A DNA stretch of 11,223 nucleotides from Synechococcus sp. UW140 (GCA_945878795.1 CAMDWF010000046.1:1-11223), one strand, 5' to 3'. Shown: positions 1 through 6,296, numbered from the stretch's first letter. Numbers and translations: made by a program. The notes: generated by a model not told the origin, from the sequence alone.

Positions 1-2
1 AC

Positions 3-25
3 AAAAAAACGGACCTTGCGGTCCG
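3..25 (-). terminator. Intrinsic terminator of the rubA-ycf48-psbEFLJ block
   Basis: Read on the minus strand this is a perfect 6-bp stem (CGGACC/GGTCCG) closed by the four-base loop GCAA, a GNRA-type tetraloop, and followed directly by seven T. It lies about 30 bases past the psbJ stop codon, in the right orientation to end transcription of the photosystem II genes. The stem, loop and T-run are seen directly; termination activity is inferred. Confidence 0.85.
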
Positions 26-56
26 CCCTGAAAGTCTTGTGTGAGATCAGCCCAGA

Positions 57-257
57 TCAGGCCGAACCCACCGCCACATAGGAGCCGTAGAAAAACAGGC
101 CCAGGACAAAGATCACGGCCATGCCGCCGGCGGTGGCCACCAGCCAGAGGGGCAGGACTCCTTCGGTCCAACGGCTTTTCCAGGCCACGGCGGGCCGGCC
201 ATCGGGCAGACGGTCGGGGATCCGACCGTCGGGCATTGTTTTTGGTTTGCCGCTCAT
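57..257 (-). CDS. psbJ: Photosystem II reaction centre protein J (PsbJ)
   Basis: A 66-residue small membrane subunit of photosystem II in the thylakoid membrane. In the family it sits near cytochrome b559 and influences plastoquinone exchange at the QB site and complex assembly. The N-terminal half carries a polar stretch with PDGRIPDRLPDGRPAVAW, shared by picocyanobacterial PsbJ. One membrane helix follows (about residues 35-57), ending in the conserved FFYGSY motif. The ATG start has a good Shine-Dalgarno (GGAG about eight bases upstream), unlike psbF and psbL. It is the last gene of the operon, 12 bases after psbL, and is followed by a clear terminator. The family usually has about 40 residues in other cyanobacteria; the longer N-terminus is typical of the marine/Cyanobium branch as I recall it. 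Confidence 0.95.
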   Translation of the reverse strand: MSGKPKTMPDGRIPDRLPDGRPAVAWKSRWTEGVLPLWLVATAGGMAVIFVLGLFFYGSYVAVGSA

Positions 258-269
258 GGTCGATCTCCG

Positions 270-389
270 TCAGTTGAAGAAGTAGCTGGAAAACAGAATG
301 CCGGTGACGAAAACTATCAACAGACCCAGAAAGAGGCTGGTGCGGTTCAGTTCAACCGGAAGTTGGTTTGGGTTGGGGTTGCGCTGCAT
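270..389 (-). CDS. psbL: Photosystem II reaction centre protein L (PsbL)
   Basis: A 39-residue subunit of photosystem II. Read on the minus strand, the protein starts MQRNPNPNQLPVELNRTSL, followed by a single membrane helix (about residues 17-36) and ends SSYFFN. This is the canonical PsbL pattern: a polar N-terminus, then LNRTSL, then the helix and the aromatic end. PsbL lies at the PSII dimer interface and is needed for normal oxidation of tyrosine Z and for QA function. It starts eight bases after the psbF stop and ends 12 bases before psbJ. No Shine-Dalgarno is visible at its ATG, so translation may depend on the upstream gene. It is too short for ordinary length cut-offs but is unambiguous. 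Confidence 0.95.
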   Translation of the reverse strand: MQRNPNPNQLPVELNRTSLFLGLLIVFVTGILFSSYFFN

Positions 390-397
390 GGCGGTAT

Positions 398-535
398 TCA
401 GCGGCGGACAAACTGCATGGCGGCCAAGGCACCCAGGAAAAACACCGTGGGAACGCCAAGGGCATGGATCGAAAGCCAGCGCACCGTGAAGATCGGGTAG
501 TTGCGCGGCGTTGTCGGGGCAGGGAATTGGGTCAT
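398..535 (-). CDS. psbF: Cytochrome b559 beta subunit (PsbF)
   Basis: A 45-residue beta subunit of cytochrome b559, the haem protein of the photosystem II core. It starts MTQFPAPTTPRNYPIFTVRW and runs into a membrane helix with the family motif TVRWLSIHALGVPT. The haem ligand is His24 in this motif; the partner ligand comes from PsbE. The C-terminus is QFVRR, as in the family, and the length is usual. It begins three bases after the psbE stop codon, the tight coupling expected for two subunits made in equal amounts. No Shine-Dalgarno is seen before the ATG. Recognition is from the full protein sequence read on the minus strand. Confidence 0.96.
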   Translation of the reverse strand: MTQFPAPTTPRNYPIFTVRWLSIHALGVPTVFFLGALAAMQFVRR

Positions 536-538
536 GGC

Positions 539-787
539 TTATTTCAAGCGCAGGTCAAGCTGGGCTTTGCCTTCATAACGCTTGCTCACCACTGGCGCCT
601 TGGCTTCCTGGGCTTGGAAGTAGGCATCGGGGCGGGGCGTTCCAAAGGCGTCGTAGGCCAGGCCGGTGGAAACAAAGAAAAAGCCGGCCAAAAAGATGGC
701 GGGCAGGGTGACCGCATGGATCACCCAATAGCGGATGCTCGTGATGATCTCGAAAAACGGGCGTTCACCCGTAGAGCCGGCAGCCAT
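539..787 (-). CDS. psbE: Cytochrome b559 alpha subunit (PsbE)
   Basis: An 82-residue alpha subunit of cytochrome b559, required for assembly and photoprotection of photosystem II. It shows the conserved start MAAGSTGERPFFEIITSIRY, then the haem-binding helix with RYWVIHAVTLPA (ligand His24), then the lumenal segment YDAFGTPRPDAYF and a C-terminus near RLK. A start four codons further upstream (position 799) is open. The MAAGSTGERPF start at 787 is preferred because it matches the family N-terminus. It lies 121 bases downstream of ycf48, the largest gap inside the block, so it may have its own promoter or a processing site there. Confidence 0.97.
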   Translation of the reverse strand: MAAGSTGERPFFEIITSIRYWVIHAVTLPAIFLAGFFFVSTGLAYDAFGTPRPDAYFQAQEAKAPVVSKRYEGKAQLDLRLK

Positions 788-826
788 AGCAGGAAGCATT
801 CAGCCCATAAATCCTAGGGGTCGGTC

Positions 827-850
827 GGGGGCGGCTGGCCCTCTGCCCCC
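827..850 (-). other. GC-rich hairpin in the ycf48-psbE gap
   Basis: On the minus strand GGGGGC and GCCCCC form a perfect 6-bp stem around a 12-base loop, whose ends can extend it by two more G-C pairs with a small AGA bulge. It has no T-run behind it, so it is not a standard intrinsic terminator. Its position between the assembly-factor genes and psbE suggests an RNA stability or processing element that allows different amounts of the two parts. This role is inference; GC-rich DNA produces such stems by chance. Confidence 0.35.
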
Positions 851-908
851 GGCTTGGTTACACAGGGACGCAGTTGTGGCCCCTGCAGCCCCCGGTCTGG
901 TGCGCCCC

Positions 909-1940
909 TCAGCCGATCCAGCGCAGCAGCGAGCCCCGCTCGCCAAACACAAACCCCTTGCCATCACCAGGAAAAACGATGCGGGTGAAGTTGCTGGGCT
1001 GGCGGGCCCCCACCGGATCCTTGCTCCAGCTCTTGCCGCCATCGGCGCTGCTTAGTAGGGTGCCGCTGCCGCCACCGGTCCAGAGGGCCCCCCGGGGATC
1101 CCAGGCCAGGTCGAGGTAGCCGAAGCCATTGGTGATCGGGATCACCGGTTTGCTCCACTCGGGGTTCTCAGGCGTGCCGGCGTCAAAGCGCAGCTGGGCT
1201 CCCCGGGCCAGCATCCACAGGCCGCCATCGGGCTGGAAGCCCATCGATTGCAGCCGCTGGCTGCTGACCCGTTGATGGGGCTGCCAGGTGGCCTGGCCCG
1301 GTTCCCAGGTGGCATAAAAATTACCCAGGCTGCTGACGCTCACGTAGCGGCCTGCGCCGTCGCGGCGCAGGTCCCGCACCGATCCCGCCGCGTCGCCCAC
1401 CAGGGCCTGCCAGCTGTTGCCGGCATCAGCGCTGCGGTAGATGGCGCCCACATTGGTGGCCAGTTCCGCCTGCTTGGGGCCCAGGGCCGTGATCAGGTAC
1501 GGCTCACCGGGCAATTTCGTATCGAGCAGCAGGCGGGTCCAGCTCTGACCGTTGTCATCGCTGTGCAGCAGCAGTCCTGGCTGGCCGACGATCCAGCCCT
1601 CCTTGCCGCGAAAGTCGATGCTGATCAGGCGGAAGTTTTCGTCCACCGGCAGGTCCAGGGCCCGCTCCTGCCAGCTGGCACCGCCGTCGTCGCTTTCCAT
1701 GATCAGGCGGTTGCTGCCCACCAAAAAGCCGTGGCGGCTGTCGCTGAAGGCCACATCCAACGGGCTGGAGCGGGTGTCCAGTGGCACTTCCTGCCAGGGA
1801 CTGGCGGCCGCCAGGGGCAGGCCGGTCGCCACGCAGCCCGTCAGGCCCAGCGCCAGGCCCAGGGCCAGCACCAGGCTGAGGAGGGGCAGCAGCAGCCGCA
1901 GGGGGCCTGGGGTGGCGCGGCGGGGCAGGGAGGCGGACAT
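909..1940 (-). CDS. ycf48: Photosystem II assembly/repair factor Ycf48 (HCF136 homologue), lipoprotein
   Basis: A 343-residue assembly factor that, in the family, binds the precursor D1 protein and helps form the early PSII reaction-centre complex on the lumenal side of the thylakoid. The N-terminus has basic residues, a Leu-rich signal helix (about 14-33) and the lipobox LTGC with Cys36, so it is probably a lipid-anchored, exported protein. The remainder is a seven-bladed beta-propeller built of repeated short units related to sialidase/BNR repeats: SDDGGASWQ, SDDNGQSWT, SADAGNSWQ and SADGGKSWS are visible. Conserved stretches include GFLVGSN and GWIVGQPGLLLHS. Its ATG overlaps the rubA stop codon by one base (TGATG), suggesting translational coupling, since no Shine-Dalgarno is visible. 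Length is usual for the family. Confidence 0.95.
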   Translation of the reverse strand: MSASLPRRATPGPLRLLLPLLSLVLALGLALGLTGCVATGLPLAAASPWQEVPLDTRSSPLDVAFSDSRHGFLVGSNRLIMESDDGGASWQERALDLPVDENFRLISIDFRGKEGWIVGQPGLLLHSDDNGQSWTRLLLDTKLPGEPYLITALGPKQAELATNVGAIYRSADAGNSWQALVGDAAGSVRDLRRDGAGRYVSVSSLGNFYATWEPGQATWQPHQRVSSQRLQSMGFQPDGGLWMLARGAQLRFDAGTPENPEWSKPVIPITNGFGYLDLAWDPRGALWTGGGSGTLLSSADGGKSWSKDPVGARQPSNFTRIVFPGDGKGFVFGERGSLLRWIG

Positions 1941-2440
1941 CAGCGCAACGAATACAGAGAAAGGAAAAAGGCGAACGCCAGGGCGAAGCCACCGAAAATG
2001 AGTACGTTCTTCTGGCCCGGGGTGAGGCGGTTGACGCCGAGACCGAAGTTGAGGTTTTCCTCAAAGCCACTGGGCTTGTTCCGGGGGCCGATGTCCTTGA
2101 AAGCCACCACCCGGCTGCGGCACACCGGGCAGCGGAAGCTGGCGGCATCCAGCTCCAGAAAAGGGGTGCCCGCTTCGATGCCCAGCTTGCGCACCCCTTC
2201 GGCCGGGTCGTAGACGAAGCCACAGCTGCGGCATTCGAAGCGGTTGTTGGCCGGATCACTGGCCGGATCTGAGGCGGGATCAGGGTCTGGACCTGGGGCT
2301 GGATCAGGGGCGGTGGCTGCAGCGGTGGCCGCTGCCTCGGCGCTGGAGCCGTCGGTCGCGCTGGCGGGCGGGGGGCCATCGGGCTGGGGCATGAGCCGAT
2401 CCTCGCCAGGTTGGGGATCGCCCGGGACGTCGCTGCTCAT
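1940..2440 (-). CDS. rubA: Membrane-anchored rubredoxin (RubA), photosystem assembly
   Basis: A one-iron rubredoxin with a C-terminal membrane anchor. In cyanobacteria and plastids this protein is needed for assembly of photosystem II (and, in some species, photosystem I). The iron ligands are visible as CRSC (Cys70, Cys73) and CPVC (Cys104, Cys107), with the usual FVYDPAEG after the first pair. A hydrophobic helix fills about residues 146-164, then SLR. The chosen ATG gives 166 residues; a TTG eight codons upstream is also open, and a later Met17 exists. The first ~66 residues are Pro/Ala/Asp-rich low complexity with repeated DPAS units, making the protein longer than the ~115 residues I recall for the family. 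It heads the PSII operon and overlaps ycf48 by one base. Confidence 0.93.
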   Translation of the reverse strand: MSSDVPGDPQPGEDRLMPQPDGPPPASATDGSSAEAAATAAATAPDPAPGPDPDPASDPASDPANNRFECRSCGFVYDPAEGVRKLGIEAGTPFLELDAASFRCPVCRSRVVAFKDIGPRNKPSGFEENLNFGLGVNRLTPGQKNVLIFGGFALAFAFFLSLYSLR

Positions 2441-2555
2441 GCGGTGGCGCTTCAGGGCGCCCAAACTCTATCCAGCCCCCCCCCCCACCAAGGGCCAAGG
2501 ACCCACAACGGGCCTACAGATGGCAGAATGCCGCTCAGATCGGACTTGGCCAACG
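2441..2555. promoter_or_regulatory. Divergent promoter region between rubA and ndhC, with a C11 tract
   Basis: These 115 bases separate the minus-strand photosystem II block from the plus-strand ndh block, so they must hold the start signals of both unless transcription begins inside genes. The striking element is an uninterrupted run of eleven C at 2476-2486. Next to it, on the minus strand, GGATAGAGTT contains a TAGAGT resembling a -10 box (four of six consensus bases), but no matching -35 box stands out. For ndhC, CAGAAT near 2524-2529 is a poor -10 candidate. Exact promoters cannot be fixed by eye. Confidence 0.5.
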
Positions 2556-2918
2556 ATGTTCGTGCTCCCCGGTTACGACGCTTTCCTGGGGTTCTTCCTG
2601 ATCGCCGCTGCCGTTCCGGTGCTGGCCTTGGTTACGAACAAGCTGCTCTCCCCCAAGAGCCGCAAGGGCGAGCGCGAGCTCACCTACGAGTCCGGCATGG
2701 AGCCCATCGGCGGCGCCTGGATTCAGTTCAATATTCGCTACTACATGTTTGCCCTGGTTTTCGTCATCTTTGATGTCGAGACTGTCTTTCTTTACCCCTG
2801 GGCCGTGGCTTTCCACCGGCTCGGCCTATTGGCCTTCATTGAGGCCCTGATTTTCATCACCATTCTGGTGGTGGCCCTTGCCTATGCCTGGCGCAAGGGC
2901 GCCCTTGAGTGGAGCTGA
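2556..2918 (+). CDS. ndhC: NAD(P)H-quinone oxidoreductase subunit 3 (NdhC)
   Basis: A 120-residue membrane subunit of the NDH-1 complex (the counterpart of NuoA/ND3). It is part of the membrane arm at the junction with the hydrophilic arm, near the quinone cavity. Three membrane helices are evident (about 9-31, 60-80 and 90-112). The conserved loop ERELTYESGMEPIGGAW lies between helices 1 and 2, and FVIFDVETVFLYPWA marks the second helix with its conserved acidic residues. The start MFVLPGYDAFLGFFLI is chosen because it matches the family N-terminus. The reading frame continues upstream through the rubA region without homology. It leads the ndhC-ndhK-ndhJ operon. Confidence 0.96.
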   Translation: MFVLPGYDAFLGFFLIAAAVPVLALVTNKLLSPKSRKGERELTYESGMEPIGGAWIQFNIRYYMFALVFVIFDVETVFLYPWAVAFHRLGLLAFIEALIFITILVVALAYAWRKGALEWS

Positions 2919-2929
2919 CCCGGAGTGCC

Positions 2930-3685
2930 ATGACCTTGACCCCTGCCGATTCCCCTTCCGTTGCCGCCCTGCGGGACCTGCGGGCCGCCAGCTGTGGCCC
3001 CGTCGGCGCCCCCGCCGTCACCGCCGACCTCTCCGAGAACATCATCCTCACCAGCTTGGATGATCTCCACAACTGGGCCCGGCTCAGCAGTCTCTGGCCC
3101 CTGCTATACGGCACCGCCTGTTGTTTCATCGAATTTGCGGCCCTGATCGGCTCCCGCTTCGATTTCGACCGGTTCGGACTGGTGCCCCGCTCCAGCCCCA
3201 GGCAGGCCGATCTGATCATCGTCGCTGGCACCGTCACGATGAAAATGGCCCCGGCCCTGGTGCGTCTTTACGAGCAGATGCCCGAGCCCAAGTACGTCAT
3301 CGCCATGGGCGCCTGCACGATCACCGGCGGCATGTTCTCGGCCGACTCCACCACCGCCGTGCGGGGCGTCGACAAGCTTATTCCCGTGGATCTTTACCTG
3401 CCTGGATGTCCGCCCAGGCCCGAAGCCATCTTTGATGCCGTTATCAAGCTGCGCAAGAAAGTTGGAAATGAATCTTTGGCGGAACGGGGACTTTTGCAAC
3501 CCACCCATCGTTATTACACGATTCCCCACCAGATGAAGTGGGTTGAACCGATTGTTACCGGTGCCTATCTGCGGGCCGAAACCCAAAAGGCGGCCCTGGC
3601 GGCGGCGGCCGGACTGCCCCTGTCGGTAGCCGCTGCCCCCCAATCCGTTGTCGTCGAGCCCCAAGCCGCGGCCCCTTCGCCCTGA
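2930..3685 (+). CDS. ndhK: NAD(P)H-quinone oxidoreductase subunit K (NdhK)
   Basis: A 251-residue subunit of the NDH-1 hydrophilic arm that carries iron-sulphur cluster N2, the last centre before plastoquinone (NuoB/PSST family). The four cluster ligands are visible: the adjacent pair Cys64-Cys65 in TACCFIEF, Cys129 in MGACTITGGM and Cys160 in PGCPPRPE. The conserved AGTVTMKMAP stretch is also present. The ATG at 2930 is preferred: it has GGAG four bases upstream and fits family N-termini. A GTG seven codons earlier would overlap ndhC. The gap to ndhC is 11 bases. The last ~30 residues are a poorly conserved Ala/Pro/Val tail. Confidence 0.96.
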   Translation: MTLTPADSPSVAALRDLRAASCGPVGAPAVTADLSENIILTSLDDLHNWARLSSLWPLLYGTACCFIEFAALIGSRFDFDRFGLVPRSSPRQADLIIVAGTVTMKMAPALVRLYEQMPEPKYVIAMGACTITGGMFSADSTTAVRGVDKLIPVDLYLPGCPPRPEAIFDAVIKLRKKVGNESLAERGLLQPTHRYYTIPHQMKWVEPIVTGAYLRAETQKAALAAAAGLPLSVAAAPQSVVVEPQAAAPSP

Positions 3686-3713
3686 GCCACCCCCCCAGGC
3701 CTTCTTAAGCACC

Positions 3714-4340
3714 ATGCCCGCAGAGACACCCCCAAGCTCAGATACCCCAGCGCCAGCTTCAGGTGCGGCTGAAACCCAACCCGGGGCGGAAGGGTCCTCC
3801 CTTTCGGCCCCAGCGGCTGGTCCCGTCAGCAGCTGGCTCGTCTCCCAAGGCTTTGACCATGAAGTCTTGGGGGCTGACCATCTCGGCATCGAGACCCTGG
3901 GCGTTGAAGCGGCCTTTCTGCCCCTGCTGGCCACCGCCCTCAAGGCTGCGGGCTTCGACTATCTGCAATGCCAAGGAGGCTATGACGAGGGACCGGGTGG
4001 TCGCCTTGTCAGCTTCTACCATCTGATCAAACTCGCCCCCCTGGCCAATGCCATTGAGGCCTTGGGCGATGCCGAGGCACCCTTGCCCGCTGCCGTTCGT
4101 CCTGAGGAGGTCCGGCTCAAGGTGTTCCTGCCCAGGGATGGTGACCTGACGATTCCGAGCCTCTATGGCATCTGGCGCGGTGCCGATTGGCAGGAACGGG
4201 AAACCTTCGACATGTTCGGCATTCAGTATGAAGGCCATCCCCACCCCAAGCGTCTGTTGATGCCAGAGGACTGGAAAGGCTGGCCCCTGCGCAAGGATTA
4301 TGTGCAACCCGATTTTTACGAGATGCAGGATGCTTATTAG
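3714..4340 (+). CDS. ndhJ: NAD(P)H-quinone oxidoreductase subunit J (NdhJ)
   Basis: A 208-residue subunit of the NDH-1 hydrophilic arm, the 30-kDa subunit family (NuoC). The family signature is visible at about residues 161-196: ERETFDMFGI, then EGHPHPKRLLMPEDW and GWPLRKDY. The preceding alpha/beta domain runs from about residue 40 (WLVSQGFDHE) and includes SFYHLIKL. The first ~38 residues are a Pro/Ala/Ser-rich extension not expected in the fold. An open frame extends upstream to 3648 inside ndhK, but the ATG at 3714, 28 bases after ndhK, is the natural start. It is the last gene of the ndhCKJ operon and faces the following minus-strand gene with a gap of only 27 bases. Confidence 0.95.
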   Translation: MPAETPPSSDTPAPASGAAETQPGAEGSSLSAPAAGPVSSWLVSQGFDHEVLGADHLGIETLGVEAAFLPLLATALKAAGFDYLQCQGGYDEGPGGRLVSFYHLIKLAPLANAIEALGDAEAPLPAAVRPEEVRLKVFLPRDGDLTIPSLYGIWRGADWQERETFDMFGIQYEGHPHPKRLLMPEDWKGWPLRKDYVQPDFYEMQDAY

Positions 4341-4367
4341 ATAGTCGCCAGCACCAATTGGCTGAGT

Positions 4368-4580
4368 TCAGGGTTTTGTTCCGGGTTGCAATTCACCCAT
4401 GGTCTTCTTGAGCCGATCCTGTTCCAATCGATTCGCCCGTTCCACGGCTTCCTCGGCGCGCTGGATGGGTTCGGTGATGGCGGGGCTGCCGGTGGGGCCA
4501 AGCTGGGAGGGGCCTCCATAAAGGCGCTGCAGCAGGAAGCCAATCAGGGCCAAGGACAGCAGCAGGCCGACTAGACGCAT
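4368..4580 (-). CDS. Small single-pass membrane protein of unknown function
   Basis: A 70-residue protein with the start MRLVGLLLSLALIGFLLQRL, one membrane helix of about 16 residues. A Gly/Pro-rich linker follows, then a charged helix (about 38-62, PIQRAEEAVERANRLEQDRL) that could form a coiled coil. I do not recognise the family, although such short proteins are common and conserved in Synechococcus/Cyanobium. A TTG start at 4661 would give 97 residues, but the ATG at 4580 is preferred because a promoter-like sequence lies 24-50 bases upstream of it. It follows the YvcK-like gene on the same strand and converges on ndhJ. No Shine-Dalgarno is seen. Confidence 0.6.
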   Translation of the reverse strand: MRLVGLLLSLALIGFLLQRLYGGPSQLGPTGSPAITEPIQRAEEAVERANRLEQDRLKKTMGELQPGTKP

Positions 4581-4603
4581 CAGGGAGTGGATCGCAAGGA
4601 GCA

Positions 4604-4630
4604 ATTTTAGGTCAACCTTTTTGAAATCAA
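4604..4630 (-). promoter_or_regulatory. Likely sigma70-type promoter of the small membrane protein gene
   Basis: On the minus strand TTGATT (a -35-like hexamer, four of six bases) is followed after 15 bases by TAAAAT (five of six bases of the -10 consensus). The -10 box lies about 24 bases upstream of the ATG at 4580, giving a short leader. It is a distinctly AT-rich island in GC-rich DNA. The spacing is slightly shorter than the ideal 17, so this is a candidate rather than a certain promoter. Confidence 0.4.
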
Positions 4631-4700
4631 CCTTGCCCTGGCTGCCCACCGGCTGCGCCAACAGTGGGGCTGGGGCTCCGCCAGGGTCGGACCACGGGGT

Positions 4701-6035
4701 TCAATCGTGGCGGTGTTTGCGGTAAAACCGCATCACGGCTTTAGCCAAACTGGCCGGTTCATGGCGCAAGGTGGCACTGGGCCTGGCCCCCTGCAGCGGC
4801 GCCCGCATCACTTCATAGCCCTGGTTTTTGAGAAGGGTCTCATCACAGGTCACAGGGGCGGCGCCGTGCAGGCGGTAGTGGTCAAGCAGGTGGGAGTCGC
4901 CGAGATCTTCCTGGGCCAGGACCGCATCGAAGAGGCGTTCGTTGACCCCCAGGCTGGCCAGCTGGGCCTCAATCGCCCGCAGGTGGCCGCTGACATCGAG
5001 ACCATCGGTTTCTCCCGGTTGGGTCATCAAGTTGCAGATGTACAGCCGCGGAGCTTTGCTCAAACTGATCGCCTTGACCAGTTCGGGTACCAGAAGGTTG
5101 GGCAGCAGCGAGGTGTAAAGGCTGCCGGGGCCCAGCACAATCAGTTCGGCATGGGCAATGGCCTCCAGGGCCCTTGGCAGGGCTGGGGGGCGATCAGGGG
5201 TGCAACCCAGCCGCACGATCGGGCTGGTGGCTTTGCCGATGCGTGATTCGCCCTCCAGCCGCTCACCGTTTTCCAGAATCGCCCAAAGGCGCACATCGGC
5301 ATTGGTGGCCGGCACCACCTGGCCCTGTACGGCCAGAACCCGGCTACTGGCGGTGATGGCGGATTCAAGGCTGCCGGTGATGGCCGTGAGGGCCGTGAGG
5401 AAAAGATTGCCGAAGCTGTGGCCCTCCAGGCCACTGCCAGCCTTGAAGCGGTATTGGAACAGGCGGGTGAGCAGCGGTTCCTCGCGGGCCAGGGCCGTCA
5501 GGCAATTGCGGATGTCGCCGGGGGGTTGGACCCCCAGCTCGCGCCGCAGCACCCCACTGCTGCCGCCATCGTCGGCAACGGTGACGATGGCGGTGATGTT
5601 GCCGCTATAGCGCTTCAGCCCACTCAAGAGGGTTGCCAGTCCGGTGCCGCCGCCGATGGCGACAACGCTGGGCCCGCGGCTGAGTCGCCGCTGGGCCAGC
5701 AGGGCATCCACCAGGTGGGTGTCCTTTTCCGGGGCCAGGGCCTGCTGGATCGAGCCAAAACTGCGGCTCTGGCCCAGCCATACCAGCCCCCCGCCCAAGA
5801 CCAGGACCAGGGGGCCGGTGATGCCGCGGGGCAGCACCTTGGTTACCTGGCCCAGACCCCAGCGAATCGTCTCCAGGGTCCAGTAAATGGGTTGCAGATC
5901 AGCCCAGACGGCTGCGCCCAACAGGGCAATCAGCAACCCCAGGCCGGAGGTGAACATCCAGCGCTTGACCACCAGGCCAGGCTGCAGCCAGCGCACCGCC
6001 CGCCTTGAGCGGCTCACCAAGTCTTTTTGCCGCAT
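4701..6035 (-). CDS. YvcK/CofD-like protein with N-terminal membrane segments
   Basis: A 444-residue member of the YvcK (gluconeogenesis factor, CofD-like) family. Bacillus YvcK binds UDP-sugars and is needed for cell shape and growth on gluconeogenic carbon sources; the cyanobacterial role is not clear from sequence. The core starts near residue 123 with the nucleotide-sugar-binding loop VVAIGGGTGLATLLSGLK. It continues with TVADDGGSSGVLRRE, PPGDIRNCL and GHSFGNLFL; VLGPGSLYTSLLPNLLV is in the C-terminal half. The first ~90 residues are extra: two hydrophobic segments (about 29-47 and 73-90), so the protein is probably membrane-anchored. The ATG at 6035 is preceded by a strong purine run (GGAAGGGGGGAG). 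The open frame runs on upstream to 6755, but that part opposes the ABC ATPase gene and looks non-coding. Confidence 0.9.
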   Translation of the reverse strand: MRQKDLVSRSRRAVRWLQPGLVVKRWMFTSGLGLLIALLGAAVWADLQPIYWTLETIRWGLGQVTKVLPRGITGPLVLVLGGGLVWLGQSRSFGSIQQALAPEKDTHLVDALLAQRRLSRGPSVVAIGGGTGLATLLSGLKRYSGNITAIVTVADDGGSSGVLRRELGVQPPGDIRNCLTALAREEPLLTRLFQYRFKAGSGLEGHSFGNLFLTALTAITGSLESAITASSRVLAVQGQVVPATNADVRLWAILENGERLEGESRIGKATSPIVRLGCTPDRPPALPRALEAIAHAELIVLGPGSLYTSLLPNLLVPELVKAISLSKAPRLYICNLMTQPGETDGLDVSGHLRAIEAQLASLGVNERLFDAVLAQEDLGDSHLLDHYRLHGAAPVTCDETLLKNQGYEVMRAPLQGARPSATLRHEPASLAKAVMRFYRKHRHD

Positions 6036-6296
6036 CTCCCCCCTTCCCACCCAACTGGGACGCCGGGGCCTTCGGGGGACACGCTCGGCGGGGCCTCGGA
6101 CGGGCAAGGTCGGAGCGCGGGGCGCGGCGGATCTTGGTCCGACTCTACGAAGCTTGGGGCAAGGGATGGCGTCGGGTGCGGCACCAGGGAGCAGGATGGG
6201 GCTGTTGAGAGTTCTTGACCGCCTGCAGTCGTGATCAATCGGGTCCGCCGGAACGCCCGCCACCGCCTTCTGGATAGCCCCCCATCCCCCGGCCCC
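6036..6296. promoter_or_regulatory. Divergent intergenic region between yvcK-like gene and ABC ATPase gene
   Basis: These 261 bases lie between two genes that read away from each other and so should hold both promoters. The yvcK side carries a purine-rich ribosome-binding stretch just before its ATG. On the plus strand TTGACC at 6215-6220 resembles a -35 box, but no convincing -10 box follows at the right spacing. If the ABC gene starts at the GTG at 6231 instead of the ATG at 6297, the region shrinks to 195 bases. I see no repeats or RNA gene in it. Confidence 0.35.

Noticed and set aside
1248..2213. Long plus-strand open frame of 321 codons
   Set aside because: It lies opposite ycf48 and rubA, which are certain genes; the protein is Ala/Gln/Gly-rich with no recognisable motif, as expected for a shadow frame in GC-rich DNA.
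3104..3943. Minus-strand open frame of 279 codons across ndhK and ndhJ
   Set aside because: Both plus-strand genes are confidently identified with conserved cluster ligands and signatures; the opposing frame is Gly/Arg-rich and motif-free.
4341..4367. A bidirectional terminator between ndhJ and the small membrane protein gene
   Set aside because: Only a four-base CAGC/GCTG stem with an eight-base loop can be drawn, and the nearest T-run is four bases and lies inside the next gene.
6215..6243. TTGACC as the -35 box of a promoter for the ABC ATPase gene
   Set aside because: No acceptable -10 hexamer occurs 16-18 bases downstream.
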